Source: Clostridium sp. UBA4108
GTDB taxonomy: Bacteria > Bacillota > Clostridia > Clostridiales > Clostridiaceae
DNA: 49,397 nucleotides
Assembly: GCA_002381695.1 (NCBI GenBank)
Contig: DFXM01000046.1
Span: 125,977 to 175,373 of the forward strand
Reading direction: 5' to 3'
Shown here: piece after piece, positions 1 to 8,702 of the stretch
Layout of the letters: every line of letters begins with the position of its first letter
How positions within the stretch are numbered: the first letter of the stretch is position 1
The notes under the pieces: generated by a model
What the model saw: the letters and a program-made list of their open reading frames with translations, nothing else
Told to the model about the DNA's origin: nothing
Databases searched by the model: none
Translations under genes and position numbers: made by a program

Positions 1-278
1 TATTACAACTTATATATTAAATTTTTAATATAAATTATTGAAAATTATGTTATACTGTATGTATATAGATTAGAGGCTAACGAATCATTATGTAAAAATC
101 ACTAAATGCCCACTTCATTATATTTTTCCTATTATTTATCCATTAGTTATAAATATTTTAAATAATTTTTCATCATGTTATACCACAGTACACTTTAAAT
201 TTAAAAAAATTCCTAAATTAATAGTACTAAAATTCCTCTTAATTTCATAGTTTATAATGAATAAAGGGGATGATAAAA

Positions 279-749
279 TTGAAAAAATATTTAAAATCAA
301 TAGCATCAATAATTATATTCACAATAATTCTCAGTGGTTGCGATAGAGTCAAAACCTTTTTAAATGAGCCTAAACCTAGTGAAAATTTTTATACCCAATC
401 ATTACAAACTTCAATTAAAGACAATGATATAAAAAATATTTCTATCTTTTATAGAGAATTTTTCAAGGAATTTAATATACAAACTGAAAATTATGAGGAT
501 ATAATAAATTTTATAACTTCTATAAAAAATGAAGATGTTATTACTAGGCCTGAGGATCTACCTGAAACCTCTAAATATAAGGTTTTTATAACTCTAAATA
601 CCTGTAAATATGTAGTAAATGTGTATAATGAAAAATATGTTAGCATATATAGCTGGGATGGAGAATTCTCTGTGGATTATGTATACATTAGTAATATACC
701 CCTCGCTTATAATATATATGGTCTATGTAAATACTATACTAAAGAATAG
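279..749 (+). CDS. small secreted lipoprotein of unknown function
   Basis: A 156-residue protein with a lysine-rich N-terminus, a hydrophobic stretch (SIASIIIFTII) and a lipobox LSGC with the Cys at about residue 21, so it should be diacylated and held on the outer face of the membrane. The mature part is acidic, Tyr/Asn-rich and has no motif I can assign; it may belong to a Clostridium-restricted DUF family (DUF4883 is a guess from memory). An ATG at 270 lies directly against the AAAGGGG ribosome site, whereas TTG 279 sits about 9 nt away, so I take TTG as the start. The gene stands alone with its own terminator. The 269 bases before it hold no gene that I can see. Confidence 0.7.
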   Translation: MKKYLKSIASIIIFTIILSGCDRVKTFLNEPKPSENFYTQSLQTSIKDNDIKNISIFYREFFKEFNIQTENYEDIINFITSIKNEDVITRPEDLPETSKYKVFITLNTCKYVVNVYNEKYVSIYSWDGEFSVDYVYISNIPLAYNIYGLCKYYTKE

Positions 750-771
750 AAGTCCTTTTGAGGACTTTTTT
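750..771 (+). terminator. intrinsic terminator of the lipoprotein gene
   Basis: AAGTCC and GGACTT form a 6-bp stem with a short loop, followed by a run of T. It begins right after the stop codon. Confidence 0.75.
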
Positions 772-901
772 ATTAGTCCTGTAAAATGAATTTCTTATTT
801 TATCATCTTTTACTGATTGCTCAAGCTAATAAATAACAGCTCAATAATCATCTTAAAATTAGAATTTCTTGATTTTTGAATGACTTTATAGGAGGTATCG
901 C

Positions 902-1720
902 ATGTATAAAACTGAATTACATTGTCATAGCACATACTCTGATGGAACTTATACTCCTAAAGAGCTTATAACCCTATGTAATAAAAATAATGTACGGGTT
1001 CTTTCTTTAACAGATCACGATACTACTGAAGGTGTGGATGAAACCATCATCTTTGGAAATAGATGTAATATTAAAGTAATTCCCGGTATTGAGTTATCAA
1101 CTTTAGAAAACAATGAAAGTATTCATTTATTAGGTTACTTTAAAGACGAAAGTTACAAAGAACCATCTTTACAAAATTACCTTAAAGAGTTAAAGGATTT
1201 TAGAATATATAGAGCTAAAGAAATTTGCAAAAAATTAAAAATCCACTTTAACATTGAGATAGATTATAATAATCTAATACATAATAATGTAGTTGCAAGG
1301 CCACATATCGCAAAAGAAATCATTAATAGTGGTTATGATTTCTCTCATGATTACATATTTGAAAATATAATCAATGAAGAAAGCCCTGCATATGTTGCAA
1401 ACAAAAAAATCTCAACTAAAGAAGGGATTCAACTTCTTAAATCATATAATGCTGTGGTATCTTTAGCTCACCCTATATTAATAAAAAAATCTTCCCTGGA
1501 GCATATAATATCTCTTGGAGTAGATGGATTAGAAGGTATTTATCCTAAAAATTCACCTGAAGATGAATTTAAATTTATTAATATTGCTAAAGCCCATGAC
1601 CTTGCGATAACAGGAGGCTCTGATTTTCATGGCATAGCTAATGATAATTCCCATGGACTTATTGGTCAATATTCACTTACTCCAACACAATTTGATAATT
1701 TCATAAAAAAATTAGGATAA
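902..1720 (+). CDS. PHP-domain phosphoesterase (RNase AM / nucleoside bisphosphate phosphatase type)
   Basis: 272 residues forming a single PHP domain. The metal-binding motifs appear in the expected order: HCHS with the nearby D of TYSDGT (residues 7-14), LTDHDTTEG (about 36-44), PGIE (about 60), AHP (about 190) and GGSDFHG near the C-terminus. This order and length fit the YciV/TrpH-like family, whose characterised members remove phosphate from 3',5'-nucleoside bisphosphates or trim 5' ends of small RNAs. The exact substrate here is inferred. An AGGAGG site 5 nt upstream fixes the ATG. It is a single gene facing the M18 aminopeptidase gene, and the two share a bidirectional terminator. Confidence 0.85.
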   Translation: MYKTELHCHSTYSDGTYTPKELITLCNKNNVRVLSLTDHDTTEGVDETIIFGNRCNIKVIPGIELSTLENNESIHLLGYFKDESYKEPSLQNYLKELKDFRIYRAKEICKKLKIHFNIEIDYNNLIHNNVVARPHIAKEIINSGYDFSHDYIFENIINEESPAYVANKKISTKEGIQLLKSYNAVVSLAHPILIKKSSLEHIISLGVDGLEGIYPKNSPEDEFKFINIAKAHDLAITGGSDFHGIANDNSHGLIGQYSLTPTQFDNFIKKLG

Positions 1721-1740
1721 TGGATTTATCCATTATCCTA
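1713..1740. terminator. bidirectional terminator between convergent genes
   Basis: A perfect 13-bp stem (TAGGATAATGGAT paired with its complement) around a 2-nt centre. A T-rich tract follows on the plus side, and on the minus side a T7 tract lies a few bases beyond the stem. It overlaps the stop codon of the PHP gene and serves both converging genes. Confidence 0.8.
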
Positions 1741-1745
1741 TTTCT

Positions 1746-3152
1746 TTATATTTCTTTTAAGAAAGCTTCATATCCTCTACAAGTTTCATATATGTCAGCC
1801 TTACTAGCTATTTCCCAAGGTGCATGCATGTTATGAAGAGCTACTCCAGAATCTATAACTTCCATTCCATACTCAGCTAATATATAAGCGATAGTTCCAC
1901 CGCCACCTTGATCTACTTTTCCAAGCTCAGATGTTTGCCATGATACATTATGTTTATCCATAATTCTTCTTAATTCTGCTATAAACTCTGGATTAGCATC
2001 ATTGCAGCCACCTTTTCCTCTAGCACCTGTATATTTATTAAATACTATTCCTTTACCAAAGAATGCATTATTCTGCTTTTCACTTACTGATGGATAATTT
2101 GGATCAAAAGCAGCACTTACATCTGAAGATAACATCTTAGAATTAGCTAATGCTCTTCTAACTTTCAAATCACTGTATTCTCCTGATAAGTTCACAATTT
2201 CGGCTACTACATTCTCAAAGAATCTTGATTGCATACCAGTAGCACCTTGGCTTCCTACTTCTTCTTTGTCTACTAATAATGTAATGCATGTCTTATCTGT
2301 TTCTTTTATTTTCATCATTGCTTCAAAAGATGTATAAGCACATATTCTATCATCATGTCCATATGCCATAACCATAGAGCTATCTAATCCATAGCTTCTA
2401 GCTCTGCCTGCTGGAACCACTTCAAGCTCAGCAGAAACAAAATCTTCCTCTGTTATACCATATTTCTCATTAAGCATTCTTAAGATATTTAACTTAACTC
2501 TATTTTTCTCTTCTTTATCTTCAATAGGCATACTTCCAACGCATACATTTAAACTTTCCCCTTCAATACCCTTAGCCATAGTTTTTGCCATTTGATCTGC
2601 TGAAAGGTGAATTAATAAGTCTGATATTCCAACTACAGGGTCTTTATCGTCTTCTCCAATTACAATGTTTACACTTTGTCCATCCTTCTTAATAACAACT
2701 CCATGTATTGCTAGTGGTATAGTAACCCATTGATATTTTTTAACTCCACCATAGTAGTGTGTTTTAAGTAATGCTATATCAGAATCCTCATAAAGGGGAT
2801 TTTGTTTTAAGTCTAATCTTGGAGAATCTATATGAGCTCCTAATATTTTAAATCCTTTTTCAATAGGCTCATTACCTATTAAGAATAATGCTAAAGTTTT
2901 CCCCATACAATTAGCATATACTTTATCGCCTGGTTGTAGTTTTTTTCCTGATTCAATATAAGAATTTACATCCTTATAACCCTCTTTTTCAGCTAGAACT
3001 ATAAACTCATCCACACATTCTCTTTCAGTTTTACATTTTGACATAAAGTCTATATATCTATCTGATAGTTGAAATACATTCTCTAAATCCTCTTTAGAAT
3101 ATTTATCCCAAGCTAAGGTATACTTTTTTTCTAAATTTTTTAATTTTTCCAT
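1746..3152 (-). CDS. apeA: M18 family aminopeptidase
   Basis: 468 residues, the usual length for bacterial M18 (aspartyl/yeast aminopeptidase I type) metallopeptidases, which release N-terminal residues in the cytoplasm using two metal ions. Motifs in order are GAHIDSPRLDLK (first His ligand), GHDDRICAYTS (bridging Asp), DKEEVGSQGATGMQ (catalytic Glu pair), GGGGTIAYI and HNMHAPWE (C-terminal His ligand). All expected metal residues seem present. A GAAGGAGGG site precedes the ATG, and a good -35/-10 pair lies upstream at 3188-3216. It is co-directional with hprK but separated by 106 bp, so it probably has its own transcript. Confidence 0.9.
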   Translation of the reverse strand: MEKLKNLEKKYTLAWDKYSKEDLENVFQLSDRYIDFMSKCKTERECVDEFIVLAEKEGYKDVNSYIESGKKLQPGDKVYANCMGKTLALFLIGNEPIEKGFKILGAHIDSPRLDLKQNPLYEDSDIALLKTHYYGGVKKYQWVTIPLAIHGVVIKKDGQSVNIVIGEDDKDPVVGISDLLIHLSADQMAKTMAKGIEGESLNVCVGSMPIEDKEEKNRVKLNILRMLNEKYGITEEDFVSAELEVVPAGRARSYGLDSSMVMAYGHDDRICAYTSFEAMMKIKETDKTCITLLVDKEEVGSQGATGMQSRFFENVVAEIVNLSGEYSDLKVRRALANSKMLSSDVSAAFDPNYPSVSEKQNNAFFGKGIVFNKYTGARGKGGCNDANPEFIAELRRIMDKHNVSWQTSELGKVDQGGGGTIAYILAEYGMEVIDSGVALHNMHAPWEIASKADIYETCRGYEAFLKEI

Positions 3153-3187
3153 ATCGTTCCCTCCTTCTACCTACTATTCATATTGTT

Positions 3188-3216
3188 ATTTTACTAAAAA
3201 TTCACTCTAATTACAA
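3188..3216 (-). promoter_or_regulatory. predicted sigma-A promoter of apeA
   Basis: Read on the minus strand: TTGTAA, a 17-bp spacer, then TAAAAT, ending about 35 nt before the apeA start codon. Confidence 0.55.
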
Positions 3217-3258
3217 TTGATATTTTGAAAAGTATTTTTATTCCAACATGTGTTATAT

Positions 3259-4164
3259 TTAGTTAATTTCCTCCATGCGCTTTTCAATAGTTTCCACTGC
3301 TGTTAAATTAGAAGTAGCTTTATATCTAAAATTTGCTGCTGCTGCTTCAATAATTACAGCAATATTTCTTCCTGGTTTTAATGGTAATACTATTTTTTCG
3401 ATATTAACACCTAATATCTCTATGTAATCTTTATCTAATCCTAATCTATCATAATCATCTTTCCCATCCCAGTTAACTAAAGAAATTACCAGATTCACTT
3501 TCTTTGTACTTATAATTGAGCTACTTCCATAAATAGCAGCCAAATCAATTATTCCCATACCTCTAACTTCTAACATCCCAAAGGTTATATAGGGGCACGT
3601 TCCTCTTAGGTACCCATCAATTTCTTTAATATCTACAGCATCATCGGCCACTAATCTATGACCTCTTTTTATTAACTCTAAAGCTGCCTCACTTTTCCCA
3701 ATTCCACTTTCCCCTGTTATCAAAATACCTATACCATATACATCCACAAGTACACCATGCATCCTAGTTTCGGGTGCCAGCTCTGACTCCAAATAATTAA
3801 TTATTCTACTGACAAACCTTGTAGATTTTATGCTGCTTCTTAACACTATAGCCTTATTATTTCTAGCTTCTTCCAAGAATTCATCATGTGGAATTAATCC
3901 TCTTGTTACTATTAAACAAGGTATATTGTATGAGAAATACTTCCTTAATCTTCTTACTCTAGTATCCTTATCTAAATAATCTAAATAACTCCACTCAGTT
4001 TTTCCTACAATTTGAATTCTTTTATTATCATAATACTCATAGAACCCCGCAAATTGTAGCCCTGGTCTATTTATATCACTAATAGTTATTTCTGAACTTA
4101 AGTCTCCTTCTACCAATATTTCTAGATTATAATTTCTAATTAAATCTATAACTCTTACACTCAT
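3259..4164 (-). CDS. hprK: HPr kinase/phosphorylase
   Basis: 301 residues. This bifunctional enzyme phosphorylates Ser46 of HPr with ATP or PPi and removes the phosphate again; it is the sensor for carbon catabolite repression in Firmicutes. The P-loop GESGIGKS spans about residues 151-158 and the HprK signature LEVRGMGIIDLAAIYG about 198-213, downstream of the typical N-terminal regulatory domain. The conserved His before the P-loop (RMHG, about 136) is present. It follows the ynzC-like gene by about 50 bp on the same strand and is probably co-transcribed with it. The genes usually clustered with hprK in clostridia (murB, rapZ, yvcK) are not in this window. Confidence 0.95.
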   Translation of the reverse strand: MSVRVIDLIRNYNLEILVEGDLSSEITISDINRPGLQFAGFYEYYDNKRIQIVGKTEWSYLDYLDKDTRVRRLRKYFSYNIPCLIVTRGLIPHDEFLEEARNNKAIVLRSSIKSTRFVSRIINYLESELAPETRMHGVLVDVYGIGILITGESGIGKSEAALELIKRGHRLVADDAVDIKEIDGYLRGTCPYITFGMLEVRGMGIIDLAAIYGSSSIISTKKVNLVISLVNWDGKDDYDRLGLDKDYIEILGVNIEKIVLPLKPGRNIAVIIEAAAANFRYKATSNLTAVETIEKRMEEIN

Positions 4165-4215
4165 ATCTATCTCCTAATACCAATATCAATTAAATATAAG
4201 TTAATAAACTAGCTA

Positions 4216-4416
4216 TTAACTCATTTTCTTTTTATCTACCTTTTTTATCCCTTGTAATTGTGTCTTAAAATTCTTTTTAACGTTATCTATATATCTTTCT
4301 CTAAGTAATCTTTGTTCTTCTTTTTCTGAATCTGTAAGTCCTTCTTCTTGACTCTTTTTATATAAAAAATTAATTTTCTCTATTACTTCTTCTATTGACA
4401 TCATATCTATGTTCAT
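4216..4416 (-). CDS. ynzC: DUF896 family small protein
   Basis: A 66-residue, highly charged helical protein matching the DUF896/YnzC family. It has the SIEEVIEKINFLYKKSQEEG helix pair, the LTDSEKEEQRLLRERYI segment and a basic C-terminal tail. B. subtilis YnzC is encoded in the lexA-linked SOS operon and its molecular role is not settled. Here it precedes hprK rather than lexA. The ribosome site (AAAGAGTG) is only moderate; a second in-frame Met lies 4-5 codons in. Confidence 0.85.
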   Translation of the reverse strand: MNIDMMSIEEVIEKINFLYKKSQEEGLTDSEKEEQRLLRERYIDNVKKNFKTQLQGIKKVDKKKMS

Positions 4417-4722
4417 TTTATCACTCTTTCTATATTTGGTGTTTTCTGTTGTGATTTCATCATTTATTTAATCATAGCTTAAATAAATCCTATAATTCAC
4501 TTACATTTTTCCTCAAATATTGCCTCAATAAATAGTTTTATTTACCATATTATCATAGTTTGAGGTAAATGGTATTTTTTTACATGTTGTTCTTTTTATA
4601 AACATCTTACAAACTGCAATATTTTGTAAAATTTTAACCCAATTTGGCTACCGATTATGTTTAACATTTAAATTTATCTCTGATAAAATTAATGTATAAT
4701 CATTGGATAGGAGTTGAAAATT
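4417..4722. other. intergenic region between divergent genes, 306 bp
   Basis: AT-rich spacer between the ynzC-like gene (minus) and the Spo0E-like gene (plus). A TATAAT at 4695-4700 could be the -10 of the Spo0E-like gene but has no convincing -35. Segments at 4539-4545 and 4541-4546 can pair with overlapping partners at 4564-4570 and 4569-4574, giving two mutually exclusive weak hairpins followed by T7. No plus-strand gene lies upstream that would need a terminator. I see no riboswitch or reading frame. Confidence 0.4.
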
Positions 4723-4899
4723 ATGTTACTAAAAATCAGGGTTTTAAATCAAAAAATCAAATCATTCAAAATGCTTTTACACATATTGCTAACTTTTAAA
4801 AAACCTACGGACAACTTAGTAGTATTTTGTTCTCAACAACTAGATGAGTATATAGTTCAATATCAAAAATTATCTCCACATAATAAAAAGGGAGCCTAA
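4723..4899 (+). CDS. Spo0E-like aspartyl-phosphate phosphatase (small)
   Basis: A 58-residue protein whose C-terminal half, SQQLDEYIVQYQK (about 40-52), matches the Spo0E-family signature S-x-x-L-D-x-x-I-x-x-Y. Family members form a two-helix hairpin that dephosphorylates Spo0A~P or similar response regulators and so delays sporulation. The N-terminal half (LLKIRVLNQKIKSFKMLLHI) would be the first helix. An in-frame TTG at 4714 overlaps the GATAGGAG site, so ATG 4723, nine bases beyond it, is the more likely start. The target regulator is not shown by the context. Confidence 0.65.
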   Translation: MLLKIRVLNQKIKSFKMLLHILLTFKKPTDNLVVFCSQQLDEYIVQYQKLSPHNKKGA

Positions 4900-4920
4900 T
4901 TAAATGATAATCCCTTTTTA
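4884..4920 (+). terminator. probable terminator of the Spo0E-like gene
   Basis: TAAAAAGGGA pairs with TCCCTTTTTA around a 17-nt loop. The A/T ends provide the U tract. It overlaps the stop codon. Confidence 0.55.
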
Positions 4921-5078
4921 TCCTTTTAAGTTAATTATGTTGTAATTCTAAACTAAATATTATTTAGTAATGATAATAAATTGAAGTCCTATATATTCAT
5001 CTAATATATTTCTAAACCCTTTTTATGATAGTAGTTATTATATAAATTTTCTTTGCCGCTCTCTGATTTCTATCTAAA

Positions 5079-5468
5079 TTACATCTCTAATATTAACTCA
5101 TCTATGGATAGACTGAGATCTCCGGTATAAAATACAACTAAAAAATCCATATATTCATATTGATCTTCTGTTAATTCATAAGATAGAAGTTCATAATTCA
5201 AATCATTATCTTCACTAATTTCATCTATTATGTCCTTGACGTTATCCATAGCCATATCATTTAAATATGGTATAAAATATTCTTCATTATACTCAGGACT
5301 ATCTATGTCTCCACACTCATCCTCTGCATATTCTTCTGCACCTTCCATCTCTAAGTCATCAAAAATATATTTAAATTTTAATATTAAAGTCTCCTGGTCT
5401 TTTTTTATTTCTTCAATATCATCTAATCCATTTTCTACAATAAAGTTTATAATATTTTTTCTATTCAA
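5079..5468 (-). CDS. acidic hypothetical protein
   Basis: 129 residues, very rich in Asp and Glu (for example DDLEMEGAEEYAEDE), with no signal peptide, membrane segment or recognisable motif, so probably cytosolic. I do not recognise the family. An ATG at 5474 lies one base after GGAGG, too close to be used. The TTG two codons on (5468) has a 7-nt spacing and is taken as the start. It is a single gene, divergent from arginase, with no clear terminator. The real-gene call rests on the strong ribosome site and the full-length open frame. Confidence 0.6.
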   Translation of the reverse strand: MNRKNIINFIVENGLDDIEEIKKDQETLILKFKYIFDDLEMEGAEEYAEDECGDIDSPEYNEEYFIPYLNDMAMDNVKDIIDEISEDNDLNYELLSYELTEDQYEYMDFLVVFYTGDLSLSIDELILEM

Positions 5469-5598
5469 GTTCATTCCTCCAATGTATATTACTTATTTTA
5501 ATACATATAATAAATTCGATATATTATTATTATCTCCTTTAATTTTAATAATAATATCATTATAAATTAAAAATATCCTGCATTATTTTTGAAAGTTA

Positions 5599-5627
5599 TT
5601 GTATTATTTTTATTCTCATTATATAAT
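5599..5627 (+). promoter_or_regulatory. predicted sigma-A promoter of the arginase gene
   Basis: TTGTAT, a 17-bp spacer and a perfect TATAAT, 37 bp upstream of the start codon. Confidence 0.6.
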
Positions 5628-5663
5628 AATTTGTCTAATTGATTTCCAAAGGAGGATTATTAA

Positions 5664-6560
5664 ATGAAAATAAATTTGATTGGTGTACCACTTTTTTATG
5701 GATGTGATAAAAGTGGAGTGCATCTTACCCCTGATGAATTAAGAAATAATGGTATGATCGATATTTTTAAAAAATATAATCATGAAGTTTATGATATGGG
5801 AAACTTACATGTTGAACAAGTATCTGAGGATAAAAAATTTGCTCATCATGAGAATATGAAATATATAAATGAGATTCTAGATGTAACCAATAATCTAGCT
5901 CATAGTGTATATTGTAGTTTATTATCTGGTTCATTTCCATTAATAATTGGTGGTGACCATGCTCTTGCTACCGGTTCTGCCTCAGGAGTTAGCAAATTTT
6001 ATGATAATTTGGCCATTGTTTGGATTGATGCACATGGTGACATTAATACTCACCTTACATCTCCTAGTGGAAATGTTCATGGTATGCCTCTATCTGCACT
6101 TATGGGTATAGGACATGAATCATTAACAAATTTATATTTTCCTGGTACTAAAATAAAAAAAGAAAATGTTTTTATTATTGGTGCTAGAGATTTAGATGCA
6201 GGAGAATTAAAACTAATCCATGATTTAGATCTTAATGTCTATACTACTGAAGATGTAAAAAATCGTGGTATACATAATATATTAGAGGAAATCAAGGCTA
6301 CATTATGTACAAATAAAGTAGATGCAGTTCATTTAAGCTATGATATAGATTCCTTAGATCCTTCTTATGCTCCTGGTACTGGAACACCTGTACCTAAAGG
6401 CTTAAATCTAGAAGAGAGCAAAGAGATTTTAAAAGTTCTATTAAATACAAGACTTGTTAAATCTATGGATTTTGTTGAGCTCAATAGTAAATTAGATAAC
6501 TCAAATGAAACTTTACAAGTTTCACTTGACCTGTTAGAACATATTAGTAAATATTTATAA
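5664..6560 (+). CDS. rocF: arginase family protein, probably arginase
   Basis: 298 residues. Ureohydrolase manganese ligands are all present: H99 (GGDHA), D122/H124/D126 (IDAHGDINT) and D227/D229 (YDIDSLDP). The loop SGNVHGMPLSALMG and the late DFVELNSKLD segment favour arginase (arginine to ornithine plus urea) over agmatinase or formimidoylglutamase, although the usual NP after VEL is NS here. An AAAGGAGG site precedes the ATG. There is no neighbouring ornithine or proline gene, so the pathway link is inferred from the family only. It ends in a strong shared terminator. Confidence 0.85.
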   Translation: MKINLIGVPLFYGCDKSGVHLTPDELRNNGMIDIFKKYNHEVYDMGNLHVEQVSEDKKFAHHENMKYINEILDVTNNLAHSVYCSLLSGSFPLIIGGDHALATGSASGVSKFYDNLAIVWIDAHGDINTHLTSPSGNVHGMPLSALMGIGHESLTNLYFPGTKIKKENVFIIGARDLDAGELKLIHDLDLNVYTTEDVKNRGIHNILEEIKATLCTNKVDAVHLSYDIDSLDPSYAPGTGTPVPKGLNLEESKEILKVLLNTRLVKSMDFVELNSKLDNSNETLQVSLDLLEHISKYL

Positions 6561-6563
6561 AGA

Positions 6564-6594
6564 TAATTAGTGGGATGGAAATTCCCACTAATTA
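6564..6594. terminator. bidirectional terminator, arginase / flavodiiron genes
   Basis: A 12-bp perfect stem (TAATTAGTGGGA with its complement), 7-nt loop, then T6 on the plus strand. It also lies just after the stop of the converging gene. Confidence 0.8.
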
Positions 6595-6604
6595 TTTTTT
6601 ATTT

Positions 6605-7780
6605 TTATTTCATTAAATCTAAAAAATTTTCTATAAATTTATCTGCTTTTTTAAGCTCTTCTTCACTTGGAACAAAGTTAAATTTTAATCCTTCATCTAC
6701 GACCTTAAATTTTAAATCCTTAAGTCTAGAAGTCATCATTGGAACACCTTCTCCACTCCATCCAAAAGATCCAAAGGCTCCTGCTATTTTACCTCTATTT
6801 ACTATAGCACTAACATGAGATAATAAATTCCAAGCTGGCTCAACAGCATCCTGATTTATTGTAGGTGAACCCACTAATATTCCACTAGCTTTATCTACTA
6901 ACTCTACAAGTTTACCTAAATCATTTTCAGTAATTTCATAAGCTTCAGCTTTTATTCCTTTTTCATTAATCTTATCTCTTAAGTATTTAGCCATGGCTTC
7001 TGTATTTCCATAGGCTGAAATATAAAATATTTGTATGTTCTTTTCTAAAATAGGTTCGTCTTTTGCCCACTGCCTATATAGATTTATATATCTCTCAATG
7101 TCATCTATATGGATAGGTCCGTGACTTGGCGCTACTATGCTTTTTTCAATATTCTCTATTTTATCTAGAGCCATATTAACAAACCTTTTAAAAGGGCTCA
7201 TAATTACATCATAATAGTATTTCATTTCATCTTCATAATCACCTGAACATTGATCAGTGATGCAATTAACAGGAGAGTAATGGCATCCCATAACATCACA
7301 AGTAAACAATATCTTATCTTCTATTTCATAAGTAAATATGGTATCAGGCCAATGTAAGTTAGGAGCTGAAATAAATTTTAATGTTTTACTTCCTAAAGAT
7401 AGTTCTCCATCTGCTGGCATACTGTTAAATTCTCTATTTAAAATTCCTCCTAAATATTTAATAGCAGCTTTAGATGCTACTACTGTTGCCTCTGGATATG
7501 CTTCTAATAAATCCTTTAACGAACCACTATGGTCAAGCTCTGTATGTTGTACAACTATATAATCTACCTTTTTATCTCCTATTATAGATTTAATGTTAGT
7601 TATATACTCCTTAAAGTATCCATCCTTTACACTATCTATAATTGCTACTTTATCATCATTTATCAGGTATGAATTATATGTGGTTCCCCTTTTAGTTTCC
7701 ATAATTATGTCAAACACTCTTAGTTCTGGGTTAAATACGCCAACCCAGTAAACATCTTTTTTTAATTCAGTTACTTTCAT
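6605..7780 (-). CDS. fprA: A-type flavodiiron protein (FprA)
   Basis: 391 residues: a metallo-beta-lactamase-like diiron domain (about 1-245) fused to a flavodoxin domain (about 248-391). The diiron motif HxExDH is at 79-84 (HTELDH), followed by H143 (LHWPD), D162 (TCDVMG) and H220 (SHGPIH), so the site is complete. FMN binding is shown by the SAYGNTEAMA loop. Such enzymes reduce O2 to water and/or NO to N2O and protect anaerobes from oxidative and nitrosative stress. There is no C-terminal rubredoxin domain, so electrons must come from a separate rubredoxin or NADH partner not seen here. An ATGGAGGG ribosome site precedes the start. Confidence 0.92.
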   Translation of the reverse strand: MKVTELKKDVYWVGVFNPELRVFDIIMETKRGTTYNSYLINDDKVAIIDSVKDGYFKEYITNIKSIIGDKKVDYIVVQHTELDHSGSLKDLLEAYPEATVVASKAAIKYLGGILNREFNSMPADGELSLGSKTLKFISAPNLHWPDTIFTYEIEDKILFTCDVMGCHYSPVNCITDQCSGDYEDEMKYYYDVIMSPFKRFVNMALDKIENIEKSIVAPSHGPIHIDDIERYINLYRQWAKDEPILEKNIQIFYISAYGNTEAMAKYLRDKINEKGIKAEAYEITENDLGKLVELVDKASGILVGSPTINQDAVEPAWNLLSHVSAIVNRGKIAGAFGSFGWSGEGVPMMTSRLKDLKFKVVDEGLKFNFVPSEEELKKADKFIENFLDLMK

Positions 7781-8092
7781 TTGCTTAATCCCTCCATCTA
7801 TTTACTTAATAATATAAAATATAACATATTTATCTTATACCTATATTACCAAAAACACCATATTAAAGTGAAGATTTATCAATTAAAAACACATTAAAAA
7901 CATAACTACTTTATAATTACACATTTAGATGAACTTATTCTTGTCAATTTGATTATATCAAAATTAAGTTAAATAAAGTTTCTATTATAGATTTCTATAA
8001 ATACCATTTTCAGTATTTGAAACTACTATTGTACAAGAGTCACTATAGTTAATTATAATTTAGATGAAATTATATGATGAGGAGTGATTCTA
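7781..8092. other. divergent intergenic region, 312 bp
   Basis: Spacer between fprA (minus) and the ECF S-component gene (plus). A possible plus-strand promoter is TTGTAC (8029-8034) with TATAAT (8054-8059), but the 19-bp spacing is long. I looked for a riboswitch because ECF genes often carry one, and found no recognisable aptamer or terminator hairpin. Confidence 0.4.
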
Positions 8093-8656
8093 TTGAAAAC
8101 AAGACAACTTACATTTAGTGCACTTTGTATAGTAATAAATATTGTATTGGGTCTAATTATGGGAATAATTCAAATTCCATTATTATTTCTTGATACTGTA
8201 GGTACTGTTTTAGGTGCTGCTTTATTTGGACCATTATATGGTGCAATTATAGGTGGAACTACAAATTTAGTTTTAGGAGTTATTTCAAGTCCAACTAATA
8301 TTCCTTTTGCGTTAGTAAATATTGCTGTAGGTATTTTAATAGGATTTGTAGCTAAGAAATATAAATTTGACTTTAAACAAGCTATTATCTGTGGATTAAT
8401 TCTATCAATACTTTGCCCTCTTATCGGCACTCCAATTTCCATTTTATTATTCGGTGGTCTTAGTGGCAGTGGTGCTGATTTATTAATTGCTTGGATGACT
8501 CAAATTGGAAACAGTATCTTTGCCTCTGCCTTTTTCCCTAGAATAGCTAGTAATATTGTTGATAAAACTCTTACTTGTTTATTAGTAGTAGTTATAATTC
8601 GAAAAATACCTAAAAATCTAATAAGAGATTTTAACAATGTAAATATAGAATCTTAA
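8093..8656 (+). CDS. ECF transporter S component (substrate unknown)
   Basis: 187 residues with five to six hydrophobic helices and a short basic C-terminus: a membrane substrate-binding (S) component of an energy-coupling factor vitamin/cofactor importer. The GAALFGPLYGAIIGGTTN and NIPFALVNIAVGILIGF segments are typical of S components; it resembles the group named after C. difficile CD3073, but this is from memory. No EcfA/EcfT genes are nearby, so it would use a shared ECF module encoded elsewhere. A GTG at 8084 overlaps the GAGGAG site, so TTG 8093 (8 nt downstream) is the likely start. It is a single gene with its own terminator. Confidence 0.8.
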   Translation: MKTRQLTFSALCIVINIVLGLIMGIIQIPLLFLDTVGTVLGAALFGPLYGAIIGGTTNLVLGVISSPTNIPFALVNIAVGILIGFVAKKYKFDFKQAIICGLILSILCPLIGTPISILLFGGLSGSGADLLIAWMTQIGNSIFASAFFPRIASNIVDKTLTCLLVVVIIRKIPKNLIRDFNNVNIES

Positions 8657-8662
8657 TAAATT

Positions 8663-8702
8663 GCCAAGAACTCCAATTTCATATAAAGTTCTTGGCTTTT
8701 TA
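8663..8702 (+). terminator. terminator of the ECF S-component gene
   Basis: GCCAAGAACT pairs with AGTTCTTGGC (10 bp, 14-nt loop), followed by TTTTT. It lies directly against the stop of the converging def gene. Confidence 0.8.

Noticed and set aside
4539..4580. Hairpin with T7 tail as a plus-strand terminator
   Set aside because: The two pairings overlap and exclude each other, and no plus-strand gene lies upstream for it to end.
6570..6818. Plus-strand open frame overlapping the end of fprA
   Set aside because: Antisense to the conserved flavodoxin domain and starting inside a terminator; a shadow of the real gene.
7781..8092. Possible riboswitch before the ECF S-component gene
   Set aside because: No conserved aptamer core or terminator/antiterminator pair could be recognised; only a poor promoter with 19-bp spacing.
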